Shown: positions 33,866 through 46,212 of the stretch, piece by piece
Position numbering within the stretch: the stretch's first letter is position 1
Layout of the letters: every line of letters begins with the position of its first letter
Source: Notolepis coatsorum
Lineage: Eukaryota; Chordata; Actinopteri; Aulopiformes; Paralepididae
Direction of reading: 5' to 3'
Length of the DNA stretch: 64,000 nucleotides
Assembly (NCBI GenBank): GCA_963971535.1
Contig: OZ020587.1
Coordinates: 156,885,377 to 156,949,376 of the forward strand
Notes under the pieces: model-generated
What the model saw: only the letters and a program-made list of their open reading frames with translations
Database searches by the model: none
What the model was told of the DNA's origin: nothing
Program-made: the position numbers and the translations under genes

Positions 33866-35670
33866 GCGCGTCTGGATGCGCGTCTGGAGTGAAGAGCGCG
33901 TCTGCTGCGCGGAGGTCTGGATGCGCGTCTGGATGCGCGTCTGGAGTGAAGAGCGCGTCTGCTGCGCGGAGGTCTGGATGCGCGTCTGGATGCGTGTCTG
34001 GAGTGAAGAGCGTGTCTGCTGCGCGGAGGTCTGGATGCGCGTCTGGATGCGCGTCTGGAGTGAAGAGCGTGTCTGCTGCGCGGAGGTCTGGATGCGCGTC
34101 TGGGCGTCTGCTGCGCGGAGGTCTGGATGCGCGTCTGGACGTCTGCTGCGCGGAGGTCTGAAGTGGAACACTGGAATACCTCCCATGGAAGTTTAGAGAG
34201 CGCAGTCCAGTGTCTCCTTCCAGGCAAACGGCGACAGGAGGCGAAGGCTTGAGCGCATCTCACGCCGGAGATGAAAACAGCATAACAGACAGAAACCGAA
34301 ACTCCCGTAGGAGCCTTTAGACAGAGAACCTCCCGAAGGAGTCTTGGTGATAGAGATATGATACGGAACGACCCGACAAGGCCAGAGGGGAAGAGCGAGG
34401 TACTTAAAGCCCAAAGGAGTGCTAATTAGAATACACATCAGGTGCGTGAAGGTAATTGATACTTTAACTAGAAGTGTGTGTTCGGCACCAGACCAATCAA
34501 ACACATCAAGACAGGTAGTCCAAGGGTGTGGCTGCTGAAGAGCAAACGAGAGTAAACGAACGCGAGGGTGGGGGCTAGTGAGGTGAGGAGAACAGGGAAT
34601 TAAAGGTCAAGGGAAAGGCGAACCTCACAACTTTAGCGAGCGTTTTTCAACCGTGGGGGCACCAATAGGGCACATCCTCTCATTTATTTCACTCAAAAGG
34701 GCACTTAAGCGCGCGTTTTTCAACCGTGGGGGCACCAATAGGGCACATCCTCTCATTTCTTTCACTCAAAAGGGCACTTTAGCGAGCGTTTTTCAATCGT
34801 GGGGGCACCAATAGGGCACATCCTCTCATTTATTTCACTCAAAAGGGCACTTAAGCACGCGTTTTTCAACCGTGGGGGCACCAATAGGGCACAACCTCTA
34901 ATTTCTTTCACCCAAAAGGGCACTTAAGCGCGCATTTTTCGACCGTGGGGGCACCAGGGGGGGGCGGCAGGCCCCTGAGTCCGCCAGTGGCCTGCGACCA
35001 GGGGTGTAAAAAGTACCCAGAAATTATACTTAAGTGAAAGTATGGGTACTGTCTCAAAATCTGACTCAAGTAAAAGTCAGAGTATCTGGCTAAAAACACA
35101 CTTGAGTAAAAGTCAAAAAGTCCTACTTTTAAATGTACTTAAGTACTAAAAAGTTAAAGTAATTTTTCTTTTTTTAAAGGATTCCATCATCGGCCAAGTT
35201 TTCATTTTAACTATACATTGCACCAGGTGAGTTAGTTGAAGAGGTGAGCCAATTAGTGAAATCATCAGCTGGTGTTTAGGCAAGGCTGGAATGAAACCAA
35301 GCATACACTCTGCCCACAATGTAATGTGTTCTGCGATAGACAATCCATTTTTTTTGCATTAAAGTTATTTAATGCACTTCTCCATTGAAGGTAAACTAAC
35401 ATGGACGGCATTCACATCACAGCATGAATAACATCACAATATTAAAGACAGAATACTGTAGTATCCTGAATAATATGACAATATTAAAAACAGAATGGTG
35501 TATCCTGAATAATATCACAATATTAACCACAGCATACTGGATTATCCTGAATAATATCACAATATCAAAGGCAGAATACTGGAGTACCCTGAATAATATC
35601 ACAATATTAAAGACAGAATACTGGAGTACCCTGAATAATATCACAATATTAAAGGCAGAATACTGGAGTA

Positions 35671-36299
35671 TGTAACGTTCGGGGTTCTTGTCTTAGGAAC
35701 CCCACTGTCATTCGAGTTATTTCACCTGGTGGTTGGTATCTGAACTCACTGTTGGTCACGCCCTATTCCTTTATTTTTTTGAACAAATGTTTTTTATTTT
35801 CCCTTTTTTTAACATGAAACAAGACAAACTATACAGTAACAGTAATAATCAACGATAAATCACAGGACAATAACAGAAATAATAATAACAATAATGTCAG
35901 TCCAGTAATTAAATCAGGATGAAAGTAGATTAAAGACATAAAAATAATAAATACAATACATGGGCTCTTGCTCGCTCCCCCCCCCCCCCCCCTCAGGACC
36001 CCTACTTGGACTATACGCCCTATTCCTGATGTGTCACTCTTTGTTCTGTCACCACTGGTTGCTGTGACGAGCTGTCAATTACCTGTCACTAATTGACGCA
36101 TTGGAATGTTTGGGGTTTTGACTATTTATTCACTTGTTGTTTCTCTCTGCCCCTGTCGAGGCTTCAGACCGTGTAACGTGTGGAAGGGGCTGGAGATTGT
36201 GCTGAACTTCTCGCTCTTGAATATTCTCCTGTATCTACCTTGCTCTCAAGTTGATGCTCGGTGTCTTTCCCTGGATTCTCTGTGCTCTGTGTTCTTACA
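35671..36299 (+). mobile_element. LTR-like insertion in the 42-bp array (second duplicate)
   Basis: Second copy of the insertion described at 33266, complete at its 3' side (TGTGTTCTTACA). The 42-bp array resumes shortly after, at about 36325. Confidence 0.4.
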
Positions 36300-36324
36300 T
36301 TAAAAGGCACCGCAAAGAAAGAGC

Positions 36325-36490
36325 AATCATAATATCACAATATTAACCACAGCATACTGGATTATCCTGAATAATATCACAATATTAACCACAGAATACT
36401 GGAGTATACCCTGAATAATATCACAATATTAAAGACAGAATACTGGAGTATACCCTGAATAATATCACAATATTAACCACAGCATAATGC
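36325..36490. repeat. 42-bp tandem repeat, continuation
   Basis: About four units (CAATATTAACCACAGCATAC), resuming the array of 35415-35670 after the LTR-like insertion. Confidence 0.85.
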
Positions 36491-36528
36491 AGATTTTGTA
36501 CTCCAAGTGAATGTCGTTTAAACTTTAA

Positions 36529-37406
<878 letters not shown>

Positions 37407-37439
37407 TTAAGGCACTAGCCAAAACATTGAAAGTATGGG

Positions 37440-37820
37440 AGCCCTTCAGTCTTCTGCAGCAGAACGCCTTTCAAAGCTTTCAGTGTCGATCCAGTGAGCA
37501 GTTACCCCAATGAAACTTCTTCGTCGGGCTGTCCAGCAATCTGTTGTTGTCGCGATCCATTCAACTTCACTCATAGCAGCAGTGACTTTCTCTTTCATGG
37601 TTTGAGCAGCTTTGCTGATCTTCGAGCGGACAGTGGGCCTCGTAATGACGTTAGTGCTTGGTTGCAAACCATTTATCAGGTTTTTGAATGATGGCAACTC
37701 AACAACACTATAAGGTTGGAGTCCTTGAACTATGTATTTTTTATAGGGCCATGGATGCTCGTCTTGTCCATCCACGCCGTCGCCGACCGTTTCGTCCTCT
37801 TCATCACTCATTGTGACCAT
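37440..37820 (-). pseudogene. hAT transposase remnant (ZBED-like), N-terminal part
   Basis: 124 codons. MVTMSDEEDETVGDGVDG is followed by KKYIVQGLQPYSVVELPSFK and then IATTTDCWTARRRSFIGVTA and HWIDTESFERRSAAE, the start of the hAT catalytic domain with the first conserved D (TTDCW). In ZBED/hAT proteins a BED zinc finger normally lies between the acidic start and the IVxxLQPYSVVE block. It is absent here, where HPWPYKK runs directly into YIVQG, either through an intron boundary or a deletion. The rest of the catalytic domain and the dimerisation domain are missing. It shares SDEEDET with 11950-11890, so both belong to one hAT family. Confidence 0.75.
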
Positions 37821-38097
37821 CTTCTATGAGGCATAAAAGAAAATATTCTTTGGTTCCTGTTGGTTGTCAGTTAAGGCCATGGGTAGGTAGGGAATTTATT
37901 TTATTTTATTTTTTATTTTATTTTTTCCCACGGCGACTATGGATAGGGAATTTCTTTATTTAATTAAAATGTTCACAACAACATGGATGCATGTACTCTG
38001 CCAGCATGTTTAATATCCATAATACTAAAGGTTTGACTAAGATTTTTATGAAACTTTATTGTAAAAAATAAATAAAAAGATTTAGTTTTACAAAATT

Positions 38098-38419
38098 AGT
38101 TTATATGGACGACGTAATACTGTTCATGCAAAACCCCAACACCGCATTGCCTCATCTTCTCAAGTTGATTGAGGACTTTGGAGATCTATCTGGATTTAGG
38201 ATAAATTGGCCGAAGTCGGCCTTCCTCCCACTTAACGCCCCTGCAAAAAGAAATATAACCCTCCCAGAAAAGATACCGATGGTAAAACACTTTAGATGTT
38301 TGGGAGTTGAAATATTTCCTACCATAAGCCAAACGGTGAAGCACAATTACATAAAAATCCAAAACAAAATCAAATACGACCTTGTCAGGTGGTCAAAACT
38401 TAAAAACTCAGTACATTAG
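38098..38419 (+). pseudogene. L1-like LINE reverse transcriptase fragment
   Basis: About 105 codons of the reverse transcriptase palm of an L1-clade LINE: YMDDVILFMQNPNTALPHLL, then LIEDFGDLSGFRINWPKSAF and GVEIFPTISQTVKHNYIKI. The catalytic box reads YMDD in place of the usual FADD/YADD. Both ends are truncated and nothing else of the element is nearby. Confidence 0.75.
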
Positions 38420-38639
38420 TACATATTATTTTACAGATTACTTTTGTTTTTCTACTTTAAGTAGATGCCATAATGATACAGTAAATTACCCTTTATCAAA
38501 ATATTAACCATTAAATAAAGGTTGTAATCTGTAAATGTATTTGATTTTACTGTAATTTGACAGTAAGTATTTGGCAACTATTGATGCCAGACATTTACCA
38601 TTTTCTTGCAGCTTTTTTTCTTACAGTGTAGGCTTGCCT

Positions 38640-39040
38640 GGTACAGCTGGACCCAACATTAAACCTTTTGAGAGAGCCACTTTCATATGTATATGTCCTA
38701 CGTATCACAGAGGACCTGACATGGTCAACACACACAGACACTGTGTTAAGAAAGGCGAAGCAGCGCCTCTAGACAACTCAGGGAAGATACTCCAGTCCTT
38801 GTATTCCGGGGCTTTGGAGAGCATCCTGATTGGGAACGTCACTGCCTTGGAAACAGCACGGCTCACCCCTGCAGGACTTATACAACAGGAGGTGCAAATC
38901 CTGCAGTATAATGAAGGACCCTCACCACCCCAACAATAGCCTGTTCAAGCTGCTGCGGTCAGGCAAGCGCCTCCGCATACATGCAGCAAGAACAGAGAGA
39001 CTCAGACTCAGCTTCTTCCCCCAGGCCACACACAAGCACA
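38640..39040 (+). pseudogene. Rex1/CR1-like LINE reverse transcriptase C-terminus, decayed
   Basis: Pieces in different frames match the end of a Rex1/CR1-type reverse transcriptase: ALESILIGNVTAL near 38815, LQDLYNRRCKSCSIMKDPHH near 38870-38930, then [20 protein letters not shown] and [11 protein letters not shown]. At least one frameshift separates them. An AC microsatellite follows. Confidence 0.65.
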
Positions 39041-39098
39041 CATGAACACACACACACACGCATGCACGCACGCGCGCGCGCACGCACGCACACACCCA

Positions 39099-39172
<74 letters not shown>
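39041..39172. repeat. AC-rich microsatellite
   Basis: CACG and CGCG steps, then a pure AC run. Confidence 0.95.
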
Positions 39173-39174
<2 letters not shown>

Positions 39175-39204
39175 ACACATCCTCAGTTGCACTCTCTCAC
39201 ACAC

Positions 39205-40538
39205 TGTAACTGAGGGGTACAATTCCCTGACTGTATTGATAAGTATGGTATCATTAAACCACTACCGTCTTATGTACTTTAATTACTGGCCATACAGTAC
39301 ATGATATATATAATGATGAACACTTCCCACAATGAATCGGTTCCACACAAAGTTGTAATTAAGTATTTATTGCAGCAAAAGGTACATAATATACTTCTCT
39401 ATTTTACTTTGAATGCGCTTATAAGGCAAAGGAATGTGCGTAGGCAAATCAATAATGAATGTCCATTCTCTGGTTTCGCAGGAGGTAATTATACAACCTG
39501 AATCTTAGGGAATTATATCTATGGTACACTAGTAATATATAGCGGGAGATACTGGAAGGGTCCCCCCGGTTGTAAGCCAGCAAGGGTAGAGGATCTGTCG
39601 GTAGTAGAGTCTGGGTCAACGATGATAAGGAGACTCCGAGTACGGGAGACGGTGCAATAAGATCTTGATCCACAGACGAATACAGCTGTTCTCCGTAGCC
39701 TGTAGATCCACAGGGAAGAAAGCTAGCCTGCCTCAGGCTCTCTGAGGCGCAGACTCGACGTGGCTCCTCACAGGGTAAATCCCACACACGTGTAGGCGTC
39801 GGCGATTCTCCGCTCCATTAATCACAGGACCAAAAGCAAATATAATCCAGCCGCAAAGGGCTATGCAGTCGTCGGGTAGATAATCCAGTGTACATGTCCA
39901 CACGGTTCTCGTCTAGGGCTCCTCGGGTGAAAGCGCCATAAGCGCAGCCCAGCCTGGATAAGCACTCTAGCTGATACGAGGAAGCGTTGGTGATGCTGGT
40001 CACTGTAGAACTTTAGCCGCACGATACACTATACACAAATAGACTATTACTGACTTAATAGAAATATGTCGCACTCGACGGTATAGCGCCAAACTCTGAC
40101 ACTTCAGTTATTAATTCGCACGCGGTCTCAATGCTCTATTTGGGGCCAAACAGGCCATACTTCACCGCACGTCGTATCGTGGGTGAGGCTTCAACTTTAG
40201 TTACTAAGTGCTTCTGTATTCACCTGCGCCATATTTATATGCACGGCGAACAATCTAGTGCCAACCTCATTTCTGTCTCGTATTCTTGGGCAAAGCCGGG
40301 CATGTACAGACATGTCTTGACGGTGGCTTTGAACCTGACTCTGGAGGCATGGCCTTGGCGCCTGTGGACCGCTGTCCAATAGGAGAATGAAATATTATGG
40401 TCTGTACTAGGCTAAAGGGATATTCCGTGTATATGTACAAGGAATATACAAGGGATATCAAACGATATACAAATATTATGCAATATATATCAATCAATAA
40501 ATATATATATATTCGGTTTAATCTGATCCTTTGTAACA
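39205..40538 (-). mobile_element. solo LTR of a BEL/Pao family
   Basis: Plus-strand view TGTAACTG...TTTGTAACA, 1,334 bases, flanked by CACAC (39200-39204 and 40539-40543). Its reverse complement aligns along its length with the BEL LTR at 2709-3890/10055-10696: CTCCTATTGGACAGCG against CTCCTTATTGGATAGCG, GTCAGGTTCAAAG, ACATGCCCGG, and the end CTTTAATTACTGGCCA. Divergence is clear, so it is a related but different family and older. No inner region remains. Confidence 0.8.
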
Positions 40539-40696
40539 CACACAAACACTACAAAAAAGGTCACTTTAAAAAACACAACTGTATATTTGTATATTATTGT
40601 ATATTGGACTCATTACCTTTAATTCTTAAGCTTAGCATTGTATTGTATTTTATTCTTATTACATTTTATCATGTCTATTTTATTATCTATTCTATA

Positions 40697-41146
40697 TATA
40701 TATATTTTTTAATCCACTTTTTCTCCTTATTTTTCAATTTTTCTCCCATCCCAATTTCGTATCGCCAATTCTCCCCTCCAATTCTCCCGTCCAATTCTCC
40801 CCTCCCCTGTCTTGAACGTTGCTCGCATATGCCCCCCACTGGTCGGCTGTAGTGAGGATAGAAGCCTTGCATCACATGTCCCCTCCGGTACACAAGGAGG
40901 CAGCCTGTCGCATCTTTTCACCTGAACAGCGCGGACTCTCAGTGGCGAGGGGTAACGCGTGGGAGGCTCACGCTGCCCCCGATACTTCCTGTCTCTGCCG
41001 TCCAATCCCCACCCATCGACTTTCCACCCGCTACCTCTGCCAATTGAGATAGTATGACGACGGGCCCAAGCCGGGAGTCGAGACCCGAGTCTCTTGCATT
41101 GGTGACGAGCGCAATCTCCGCTACGCCACCCAGCCGCCTCATCTAT
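40697..41146 (-). mobile_element. long tRNA-headed SINE
   Basis: On the minus strand the head reads CTGGGTGGCGTAGCGGAGAT (A box) and GGGTCTCGACTCCC (B box), followed by a ~350-base body. ATCTATTCTA on both sides (near 40687 and 41147) is a good target duplication. It splits an L2 tail. Confidence 0.65.
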
Positions 41147-41270
41147 TCTATTTTATTATTTGTATTTTTGCACAATCAAGGCGGCCATGGCCACCTTCAT
41201 TTCACTACATGTCTCATGTATGTATGTGACAAATAGATCTCTTGAATCTCTTGAATCTTGAATCCTAAAT
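41147..41270 (+). mobile_element. L2-like LINE 3' tail
   Basis: TTTCACTACATGTCTCATG, then GTGACAAATAGATCTCTTGA and TTGAATC steps. Its upstream part is at about 40620-40696, left of the SINE. Confidence 0.55.
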
Positions 41271-41321
41271 CAGATACAGGTCTGATTTCTATTGCAATGC
41301 GACCTCAAGTCCGAACAGTCA

Positions 41322-41498
41322 CGTGGTGCACCACGTAGCTGTGCTCGCAGCGTAATCGCAATCGTCCCTGGGTTCGAATCCGGCCCAGGACTTGTGTTGC
41401 ATGTCCTCCCCCATCTCTTCTCCTGATTTCCTCTGACTGTCCTATCTGCAATAAAGCTGAAAAAATTCAGCAAAAAATATATCTTAAAAAAAAAATAA
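41322..41498 (+). mobile_element. tRNA-derived SINE
   Basis: B box GGGTTCGAATCC and the body CAATAAAGCTGAAAA tail. A 15-bp duplication with one mismatch, AAGTCCGAACAGTCA (41307-41321) and AAGTCTGAACAGTCA (41499-41513). Same family as 21660-21845. Confidence 0.8.
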
Positions 41499-41513
41499 AG
41501 TCTGAACAGTCAT

Positions 41514-42109
41514 GCGACTTTTACGTCACTCTAGATTGACATTTGTCACAATTTATTTTATGTCCATCTTCTTTATTGAGCGTTGACCAGTTCACACTGG
41601 AATCTGATACTGTCCACATTTTTTTTTTTTTTTAATGATGTGAACAGCAAAAACAAAAATATCTGATCCGAGCAATGAATCAGAATGGATCACTATAAAG
41701 GCTTGCAGTGTGAACGCAGCCGTATAGTGGCTTCGTCAGGGCTGCGTCAGTTTGGGAAATGTATTAGCGGTGGACCTGCGGTGGGCCTCAACAAATACAA
41801 CTGTGTGGGGAAACAATCCACTAACCTCTCATTGGCTCTGAGACTGGGATCCTGTGCGACTACATGATTCATCTCATGTACTAAGTGATGTTTGTCGTCT
41901 TACAGTGCGTCGTCTTTCCTAACACCACATGATCCCATGTGTTGGTAATTAGGCGTCTCCCTAAGTTAGGAGTGTAGCTGAGATGCCATGCAGGTCTGGA
42001 CATGAGGACACGCTGGTAATAATGTGCTCGGGGTGTTGGAATTGCAGGTGGTGTTTCAGGGATTTTCCCAGGCTTTTCAAACAAGCTGGTGCTGAGTCTC
42101 TGGACTCAT
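41514..42109. other. intron sequence, nothing recognised
   Basis: AT-rich. Short frames on both strands lack any recognisable domain. Confidence 0.5.
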
Positions 42110-42381
<272 letters not shown>

Positions 42382-42659
42382 GGAGGCAAAAAAAGGGAAT
42401 AAAGAAATCCATTTGCTGTAACTTCCTGCAACTTAAAAACATAATTTCAATAAAATAGCTAAGCCCCAAGCATTCACTGCAAAAAAAAGAATAATATTTC
42501 TCTAAACACATGCTGCGCCCCTATACCATTGTTTATGGAAAGCGCTGTTTATTTTGTGTTTTGACTCAAGCTCTTTTCAGACCTTACTTCTGTACAGACT
42601 ATAGTGCAGCGCTCGTTCGGCACGGGCCTGAGCGCTCGGTCGCCGGTATCGCCGCTTGC

Positions 42660-42945
42660 GAACGTTCTCAAGAACCGCTCGTCCAATCAGCTTCACACGC
42701 CCCTTCCTGGGTCTCAAGAACCGCTCGTCCAATCAGCTTCACACTCTGCGCTGCCCCTTCCTGGGTCTCAAGAACCGCTCGTCCAATCAGCTTCACACTC
42801 TGCGCTGCCCCTTCCTGGGTCTCAAGAACCGCTCGCCCAATCAGCTTCGACACTCTGCGCTGCCCCTTCCTGGGTCTCAAGAACCGCTCGTCCAATCAGC
42901 TTCACACTCTGCGCTGCCCCTTCCTGGGTCTTCAGCGACACACCC
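42660..42945. repeat. 54-bp tandem repeat containing CCAAT boxes
   Basis: About five units of 54 bases (GTCCAATCAGCTTCACACTC, then GCCCCTTCCTGGGTCTCAAG). Each unit has CCAATCAG, a consensus-like NF-Y site on the plus strand. No gene start is seen next to it. Confidence 0.9.
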
Positions 42946-42983
42946 GCCAAGTGTAAAGTCGATCGGATCAACCGTTCCAGAGA

Positions 42984-43160
<177 letters not shown>

Positions 43161-43296
43161 CCTTCTATTTTGGTCGATGACCAATAAGCTGTTGGTCAAA
43201 TCCCAGGCTCCTGTAGCTGGATGTAATTGTGTGATTCAAGGCTACTTGACGCACCCGCTCATGTAGTTTGGTTTATTGACCGCTAAAACGTTGCTG

Positions 43297-43450
43297 ATTG
43301 ATTGATTGATTGATTGATTGAAAACTTTATTAACAGATTGCAGAATGGGTACAGTACAGCTCAATACATACAATTGTTAAGGGGATGCAGACCAGAGAAA
43401 GACTTTCGTCTTGTTTACATCAGGGTCCCCCATTTTCAATTCATCATGCT
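43297..43450 (-). mobile_element. LINE 3' end, TTGA-tailed family
   Basis: TTGATTGATTGATTGAAAAC, then CAGATTGCAGAATGGGTAC and TCAGGGTCCCCCATTTTCAA. Reverse of the copies at 1510-1810 and 48555-48895. Confidence 0.65.
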
Positions 43451-43536
43451 TACCTGACAACATGGTGCATTGTAATATAGCTTTTTCATTTGTGGTGCCC
43501 CACTACAGAGGACAATTTCAAAGTCATACATGAACT

Positions 43537-43840
43537 CTTAAAGGGGCAGTTTACCCTGAATTTAAGAAAACAAACATATTTCCTCAGTTTCCTGGAGTGC
43601 TATCTATCCATCCAGATCGTTTCGGTGTGATTTGCCTAGTTTTGGAGATATCTGCCGTAGAGATGTCTGCCATAGAGAGATGTCTGCCATCATTCCAATA
43701 CAATGGAGCTGAATGGCACCCCATCTTATGGTGCTCAAAGCACCAAAGAAAGAATTGTATAACACAAAGACAAAAAAGAAATTGCAACACGGCACGCAGC
43801 ACAATAATCGTTTTATTTTGATTCTCTTGTTTTCATGATC
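43537..43840. mobile_element. partial TTAA-type MITE
   Basis: Begins TTAAAGGGGCAGTTTACCC, like the tips at 36525 and 23865. The right end is not visible. Non-coding; short frames here show no domain. Confidence 0.4.
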
Positions 43841-43915
43841 GTGGGAAGACAAAATTGAAACTGAAACTCGACCAGTCTCCCAGCCCTGTAATCGTATCGT
43901 CATTTCATCCTCCTG

Positions 43916-44120
43916 CAAGTTTCAAGTTTCAAGTTTGTTTTGTATTTGTCACATATAAGGTACATGTACTTTACAGTGGAATGCTTGGTTCTGTATGAGC
44001 CCCATAGAATGTGCTTCATACAGTAAAAAAGTAAGTAAAAGAGGAATAACACTATACAATATACAATATACAATACAATATACAAACTAAAGTGCAACCT
44101 AAGTACAATCTAAGTACAAT
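43916..44120 (-). mobile_element. L2-like LINE 3' tail
   Basis: CAAGTTTCAAGTTTCAAGTT, then ATTTGTCACATATAAGGTAC. Reverse of 25095-25300. Confidence 0.6.
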
Positions 44121-44386
44121 GAGTAAAAATGAGGTACAACAACTTTAAGGCAAGGTGCAAATGCAAATGAGGTATGAATGTAGTGCAAATCTCTTTAATA
44201 AATAGATAAATATAATGTAGTGTTAAAGTGTCTAAAGTGAGTGTTAAGGTGAGGGTTTGTTTAAAGTGAGTGTGTGTGTGTGTGTGTGTGTGGATGTGTG
44301 TGTAATGAGTGTAGATGGCGCTTTGAGATACTTTATGTAAGGCGCTATATAAAATAAATCTATTATTATTATGGATGGGTTGATGG

Positions 44387-44706
44387 TAGGGATGTTCGAT
44401 ATTGGCTTTTTTACCGATATCCGATATACCGATATTGTCCAACTCTTAATTTCCGATACCGATATCAACCGATACCGATATATGCAGGGTTTCCCAGAAT
44501 AATTGTGTCTTGTCATGGAATTAACACAACATTATGCATACTTTTGTGACAATAAATTAAATAATAATTTGTTCTTACTTGCTTGCCTGGGTAAATAAAG
44601 GTTAAATAAATGTAAAAAATGTATAAATAAATAAAAAATATTTTCTTTTAAACCGATACCGATCATTTCCGATATTACATTTTAATGCCAATATCGGACA
44701 TCCCTA
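44387..44706. mobile_element. hAT MITE, complete
   Basis: 320 bases; tips TAGGGATGTTCGATATTGGC and GCCAATATCGGACATCCCTA (one mismatch), CCGATACCGATAT subterminal motifs, and a perfect 8-bp duplication GTTGATGG (44379-44386 and 44707-44714). It ends 66 bases before a gpr155 exon. Confidence 0.9.
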
Positions 44707-44772
44707 GTTGATGGTGTTACATACATGTAGAGTCATTGAGCCTCCTCCTCCTGCTGTTCCTCCCCCGTCTAG

Positions 44773-44941
44773 GCTGGTGATGCCTCTGATCTGCAGAGAC
44801 ATGGTGGAGCTGTTGGACCACAACAACACCAGCGCCACCAACCACTCCAGTCTCTCCAACTACGCCTTCCTCTACGGCGTCTTCCCTACCGCGCCCACCG
44901 TGGCCATCTACGCTGCTCAGTATAACATGGAGCTACAAGTG
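44773..44941 (+). CDS. gpr155: gpr155 internal coding exon
   Basis: 169 bases between a CCGTCTAG acceptor and a GTGAGT donor. The first base completes the leucine codon begun at 13742. It reads LVMPLICRDMVELLDHNNTS, then ATNHSSLSNYAFLYGVFPTA, PTVAIYAAQYNMELQV. This matches mammalian LPLLCREMVELLD, NHTSLSNYAFLYGVFPVAP and VAIFATQFNME, so it continues the PIN-like transporter domain. It ends in phase 0. A complete hAT MITE (44387-44706) ends only 66 bases upstream of the exon, inside the stretch where the branch point is expected. Confidence 0.9.
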
Positions 44942-45206
44942 GTGAGTCACATGCTTTCTTGCTGACGATATACGCGACTATTCCCAGGGTTCGCACAAGG
45001 TCCTTGAAGTGCTCTTTAAAACCTCTTAAGCTGCAACTTCCCACATATGGGACGTTTTTCGGACTTTTTGCAACCGGCACTTTGGCGACCCCTAGGGTGT
45101 GCATATTTAGTAATACAATTTATATCGAAAAAAAAAGTCAAGGCCTGGAATTCCTTGAAAACAGCAAACAAATTTTAACAATGTGCTTAAAAAGTCCTCG
45201 AAATTC

Positions 45207-45393
45207 GGGCGCCCTCGTGGCGCATACCATAGTGCCTCGCGCACCTACGCGGCCGACCAGGGTTTGATCCCAGCTCCCGTCGTTATTTGTCGCATGTCCT
45301 CCCCACCTCTCCTCCCGTTCGCCCTCTCCTCTGTCGGTCCTGCGCGGCCAAGAAAAGCTGTAAAAATGCTAAAAAGAAAAAAAAATGCTAAAA
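45207..45393 (+). mobile_element. tRNA-derived SINE with perfect target duplication
   Basis: Head CGCCCTCGTGGCGCATACC with B box GGGTTTGATCCC; tail AAGAAAAGCTGTAAAAATGC. Flanked by AAAAAGTCCTCGAAATTC (45189-45206 and about 45394-45411). Same family as 21660-21845. Confidence 0.82.
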
Positions 45394-45838
45394 AAAAAGT
45401 CCTCGAAATTCAAATCGACCATTCGCATTGAAAGTTTTGTTCATCCATGATAAAATGGTTCTGAATCAAGAAATTTAATTATTTTAATTTAAAGTGTAAC
45501 TAATTGTCGGAAATTGGTTTTAAGCCATAAATATTCGATCCGATTTTTTTTATATAAAAAATTATTGCATTTAAAAGTGAATTTTATCATTTTAAATGCC
45601 CCTTTAAAATAAAAAACAGTGCTCTGAAAAGTACTTTAAAGTCATAAAATATGACGACAGTCATTCGAAGCTTCATTCAAAAACTTCAATAGAAGCTTCG
45701 AATGTAAAAGAAAAATTACATTCGGTACAGCCCTATATAAACGCTTGCTCCGAGGCACTCTGGACTGAAAGCATCCGCCGGGAAAAGGAATGTACGGTAC
45801 AGTAAAGGGCTAATCCCAGTGTTTTGCTTCCCTCGCAG

Positions 45839-45994
45839 GTGACCTCTGGCATGGTCATAAGCACCTTCCTCTCGGCGCCCATCATGTACGTGTCCGTTTG
45901 GCTGCTGACGATCCCAGGGATGGACCCTAATCTGCTGATGAATTCACTCCAGCACGTCCGCTTTGACATCAGCATCGTGAGCTTAGTTGCACTG
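45839..45994 (+). CDS. gpr155: gpr155 internal coding exon
   Basis: 156 bases (52 codons, phase 0 at both ends) between a CCTCGCAG acceptor and a GTGAGT donor. It reads VTSGMVISTFLSAPIMYVSV, then WLLTIPGMDPNLLMNSLQHV, RFDISIVSLVAL, matching GPR155 (TSGMVISTFVSAPIMYVSAWLLT, FDISIVSL). This is the last exon I can find. The next expected block (IWSLAILLLSKKY-like) does not appear before 64000, so the following intron is longer than 18 kb. The preceding intron (44942-45838) is short and holds one SINE. Confidence 0.9.
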
Positions 45995-46212
45995 GTGAGT
46001 GAGTGATAACAACAGCTGCTCTGCGTCATTGTGTGAAACGCAGACTATCATTAGTCATATAACCGCTCTTTTTCATAACCCAGTTTTGTGTTGTTGGATG
46101 TTGCTGTTGTTTAATAAAAGCCAGGATGCCCGATGTTTTTGAAATTGCTAGTTACATTAGCAGGGCGTGGGATTTGATGTTTCCAGAAGCTTCTTTTCAC
46201 CGTTGTGATGCC

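Larger units (their letters stand above)
31460..36271. repeat. 2.4-kb near-perfect tandem duplication
   Basis: 31460-33865 and 33866-36271 are direct copies, offset about 2,405 bases, differing only at a few bases and homopolymer lengths. The inner junction joins TGTCTTTCCCTG to the middle of the 57-bp LTR array (33865/33866). Each copy holds the LTR end, the 73-bp repeat, a hAT start, a 42-bp array and an LTR-like insertion. Either very recent or a false duplication in the assembly. Confidence 0.85.

Noticed and set aside
25385-36490. Regular repeats that might suggest a CRISPR array
   Set aside because: Units of 57, 73 and 42 bp follow each other directly with no unique spacers, in a vertebrate intron. 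They are tandem satellites.
40697-41146. tRNA gene on the minus strand
   Set aside because: The head is tRNA-like but belongs to a 450-base SINE with ATCTATTCTA duplications.
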